From positions 40,755 to 57,352 of the forward strand of contig PAFF01000062.1 in the NCBI GenBank assembly GCA_002704045.1: a stretch of 16,598 bases of DNA. The letters run 5' to 3'. Shown here in pieces: positions 15,219-16,598 of the stretch. Within the stretch, counting starts at the first letter, position 1, and every line of letters begins with the position of its first letter. Below the pieces are notes generated by a model. That model ran no database searches, had not been told where the DNA came from, and worked only from the letters and a program-made list of their open reading frames with translations. The position numbers and the translations under genes were made by a program. This stretch comes from Fidelibacterota bacterium. Lineage in GTDB: Bacteria; Fidelibacterota; Marinisomatia; SCGC-AAA003-L08; GCA-002704045.

Positions 15219-15275
15219 TGATCTTTACCTATTATGTTTAATAATACTATGTTTAAATTTCTAACGTAGTTTACC

Positions 15276-15295
15276 TAATTTACAAGGGTAAATTA
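15276..15295. promoter_or_regulatory. 20-bp perfect palindrome between divergent genes, candidate operator
   Basis: The sequence TAATTTAC-AAGG-GTAAATTA has two exact 8-base arms around a 4-base centre. It sits 58 bases from the minus-strand membrane-protein start and 39 bases before the oxidoreductase ATG, in the 115-base divergent gap (15219-15333). Its length and symmetry suit a dimeric repressor site. The rest of the gap shows no clear promoter; a weak TTTACC (15270-15275) borders the palindrome on its left. The regulator is unknown. Confidence 0.4.
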
Positions 15296-15333
15296 ATAAT
15301 GATTCTATTTTATTTAACCAATATATAGCTTAA

Positions 15334-16269
15334 ATGAATAATAAATTAAAAATAAAAATTGGTGTAATTGGTGTTGGACATCTGGGAACTTTTCACATAG
15401 AACAATTGCTGAAACTCAAGAACGTGTCTTGTATTGGTTTTTATGATAAATCCAAAGACAATGCCAATGAAGCATCTCAAAAATTTAATTTAAAAAGCTA
15501 CAAATCAATTTCTTCAATTTGTCATGATGCAGATGCAATTATTATATCAACCCCGACATCGTCACATTATGATATTGCATTAATTGGGCTAAAACATAAT
15601 TGTCATTTATTTATAGAAAAACCCATTACGGAAACAGTAGAACAAGCAGAAGACCTTTTGAAAAAAAGTCATAATAACATCATTCAAGTAGGACATATAG
15701 AAAATTTTAATCCTGCCTTTTGTTCACTTAAAGATCAAAAGCTTGAACCACAGTTTATTGAATCACACAGACTATCAACATACACTTCCAGGGGAACGGA
15801 TATAACAGTTGTTTCAGATTTAATGATACATGATATTGGAATTCTTATTACCATAATAAATTCTAAAATTAAACATATAAATGCAAAGGGAGTAAATATT
15901 ATATCAAATTCATGCGATGTTGCTAACGCAAGAATTGAATTTGAAAATGGTTGTGTTGCAAATTTAACAGCTAGCAGGTTTTCTAATAAAAAAATGCGAA
16001 AAATGCGATTGTTTCAAAAAAATAATTATACTAGTATAGATTTTTTAAATCATAAAATAGAATCGTTCACTATTGACAAAAAAGGATCTCCAAAATTAAT
16101 TAATGATGAAACTAGTAAAAAAGTTTTATCATATAATGCTTTAAGAGAAGAGCTTTCACACTTTGTATCCTGTATTATTAATAACAAAAACCCTGCTTTT
16201 GATGGTTTTTTAGCAACAAAATCTTTAAAAATTGCTATTCAAATTCAAAATAAAATTAATAATGAATAA
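15334..16269 (+). CDS. Gfo/Idh/MocA-family NAD(P)-dependent sugar oxidoreductase, possibly GnnA-like
   Basis: This is a cytoplasmic dehydrogenase with an N-terminal Rossmann domain, GVIGVGHLGTFH (10-21), and the family's EKPIT (95-99; K96). VGHIENFNPAF (119-129) and the active-site stretch DLMIHDIGI (162-170; H166) follow. The C-terminal alpha/beta domain ends near NPAFDGFLATKSLKIA (286-301). At 311 residues it is on the short side of the family (about 320-380). Its stop overlaps the lpxB start by 8 bases (ATGAATAA), so the two are coupled. Gfo/Idh genes next to lpx genes are known in several diderm lineages, and GnnA oxidises the 3-OH of UDP-GlcNAc to make a 3-amino lipid A precursor. That role is inferred from context; no GnnB-type aminotransferase is visible here. 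The start has no clear Shine-Dalgarno. Confidence 0.88.
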   Translation: MNNKLKIKIGVIGVGHLGTFHIEQLLKLKNVSCIGFYDKSKDNANEASQKFNLKSYKSISSICHDADAIIISTPTSSHYDIALIGLKHNCHLFIEKPITETVEQAEDLLKKSHNNIIQVGHIENFNPAFCSLKDQKLEPQFIESHRLSTYTSRGTDITVVSDLMIHDIGILITIINSKIKHINAKGVNIISNSCDVANARIEFENGCVANLTASRFSNKKMRKMRLFQKNNYTSIDFLNHKIESFTIDKKGSPKLINDETSKKVLSYNALREELSHFVSCIINNKNPAFDGFLATKSLKIAIQIQNKINNE

Positions 16270-16598
16270 AAAACTCTATTATTTTGTTGCTGGAGAAACT
16301 TCTGGCGATCAACATGCTGCACTATTAATGAAAGAACTTATAGCGAATGATAAAAATATAATATTTGCTGGTGTTGGTGGAAATAAAATGGAAAAGTTTA
16401 ATTTTTCTTCTCTCTATCCAATGAATAAGTTAGCAGTAATGGGCTTTTGGGAAGTAATAAAAAAAATTTCATTTTTTAAATCAGTTGAAAAAAATATTCT
16501 TTTAGATATTATCAAAAAGAAACCTGACAAAATTATTTTAATTGATTATCCAGGATTAAACTTAAGAATTGCAAAAAAATTAAAAAAATTTAATTTTA
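16262..16598 (+). CDS. lpxB: Lipid-A-disaccharide synthase LpxB (partial, C-terminal part beyond the right edge)
   Basis: LpxB is a peripheral inner-membrane GT19 enzyme that joins UDP-2,3-diacylglucosamine and lipid X to form the lipid A disaccharide. The first 112 residues are in the window, out of about 370-390 usual. They carry VAGETSGDQHAALL (9-22), FAGVGGNKM (35-43), NKLAVMGFWEV (55-65) and IILIDYPGLNLRIAKKLK (91-108), all matching LpxB in order. The E. coli 'PDFN' is PGLN here; I recall a similar G in other LpxB proteins, so this alone does not suggest loss of function. Its ATG lies 8 bases inside the oxidoreductase gene. The frame is open to the last base. Confidence 0.95.
   Translation, partial: MNKKLYYFVAGETSGDQHAALLMKELIANDKNIIFAGVGGNKMEKFNFSSLYPMNKLAVMGFWEVIKKISFFKSVEKNILLDIIKKKPDKIILIDYPGLNLRIAKKLKKFNF

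Overview
This is a very AT-rich, gene-dense bacterial window with no RNA genes, mobile elements or CRISPR. Lipid A synthesis (lpxB), an envelope amidase and a polysaccharide cluster indicate a diderm. Rho lacks the long N-terminal insertion usual in Bacteroidetes. A MotB-like protein carries an Asp-rich 'DxNGNGxxD' segment of a kind I associate with secreted proteins of marine Marinimicrobia (SAR406 / Neomarinimicrobiota) and relatives. I infer an uncultivated marine diderm, probably Marinimicrobia-like; this assignment is inference only.

Left block, minus strand (1-7032, transcribed right to left): eno, a DivIC/FtsB-type division protein, MotA-like and MotB-like stator subunits, an N-acetylmuramoyl-L-alanine amidase, folC and rho (cut by the left edge). 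From eno to folC the genes overlap by 1-8 bases or are 8 bases apart, so they look like one operon. Rho has its own 105-base leader. No other flagellar gene is visible, so the MotAB pair beside a divisome protein and a cell-wall amidase is the most intriguing group here.

Middle block, plus strand (7140-14708): a surface-polysaccharide unit with a Wzx-type flippase, a GT4 glycosyltransferase, a two-domain polysaccharide deacetylase-like protein, a second GT4 enzyme, a SerB-like HAD phosphatase, a GT2 enzyme with a degenerate DXD motif, and a short Ppx/GppA phosphatase. All are overlapping or separated by 4-6 bases. No initiating sugar-phosphate transferase or Wzy polymerase is visible.

Right block: an unrecognised four-helix membrane protein with an acidic tail (minus strand, tail-to-tail with ppx/gppA), a 115-base divergent intergenic region with a 20-bp palindrome, then a Gfo/Idh/MocA oxidoreductase overlapping the start of lpxB, which runs off the right edge. 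That pair suggests lipid A precursor synthesis, possibly with a 3-amino sugar.

There is no gene-free stretch over 300 bases. The three longest gaps are 105, 107 and 115 bases.
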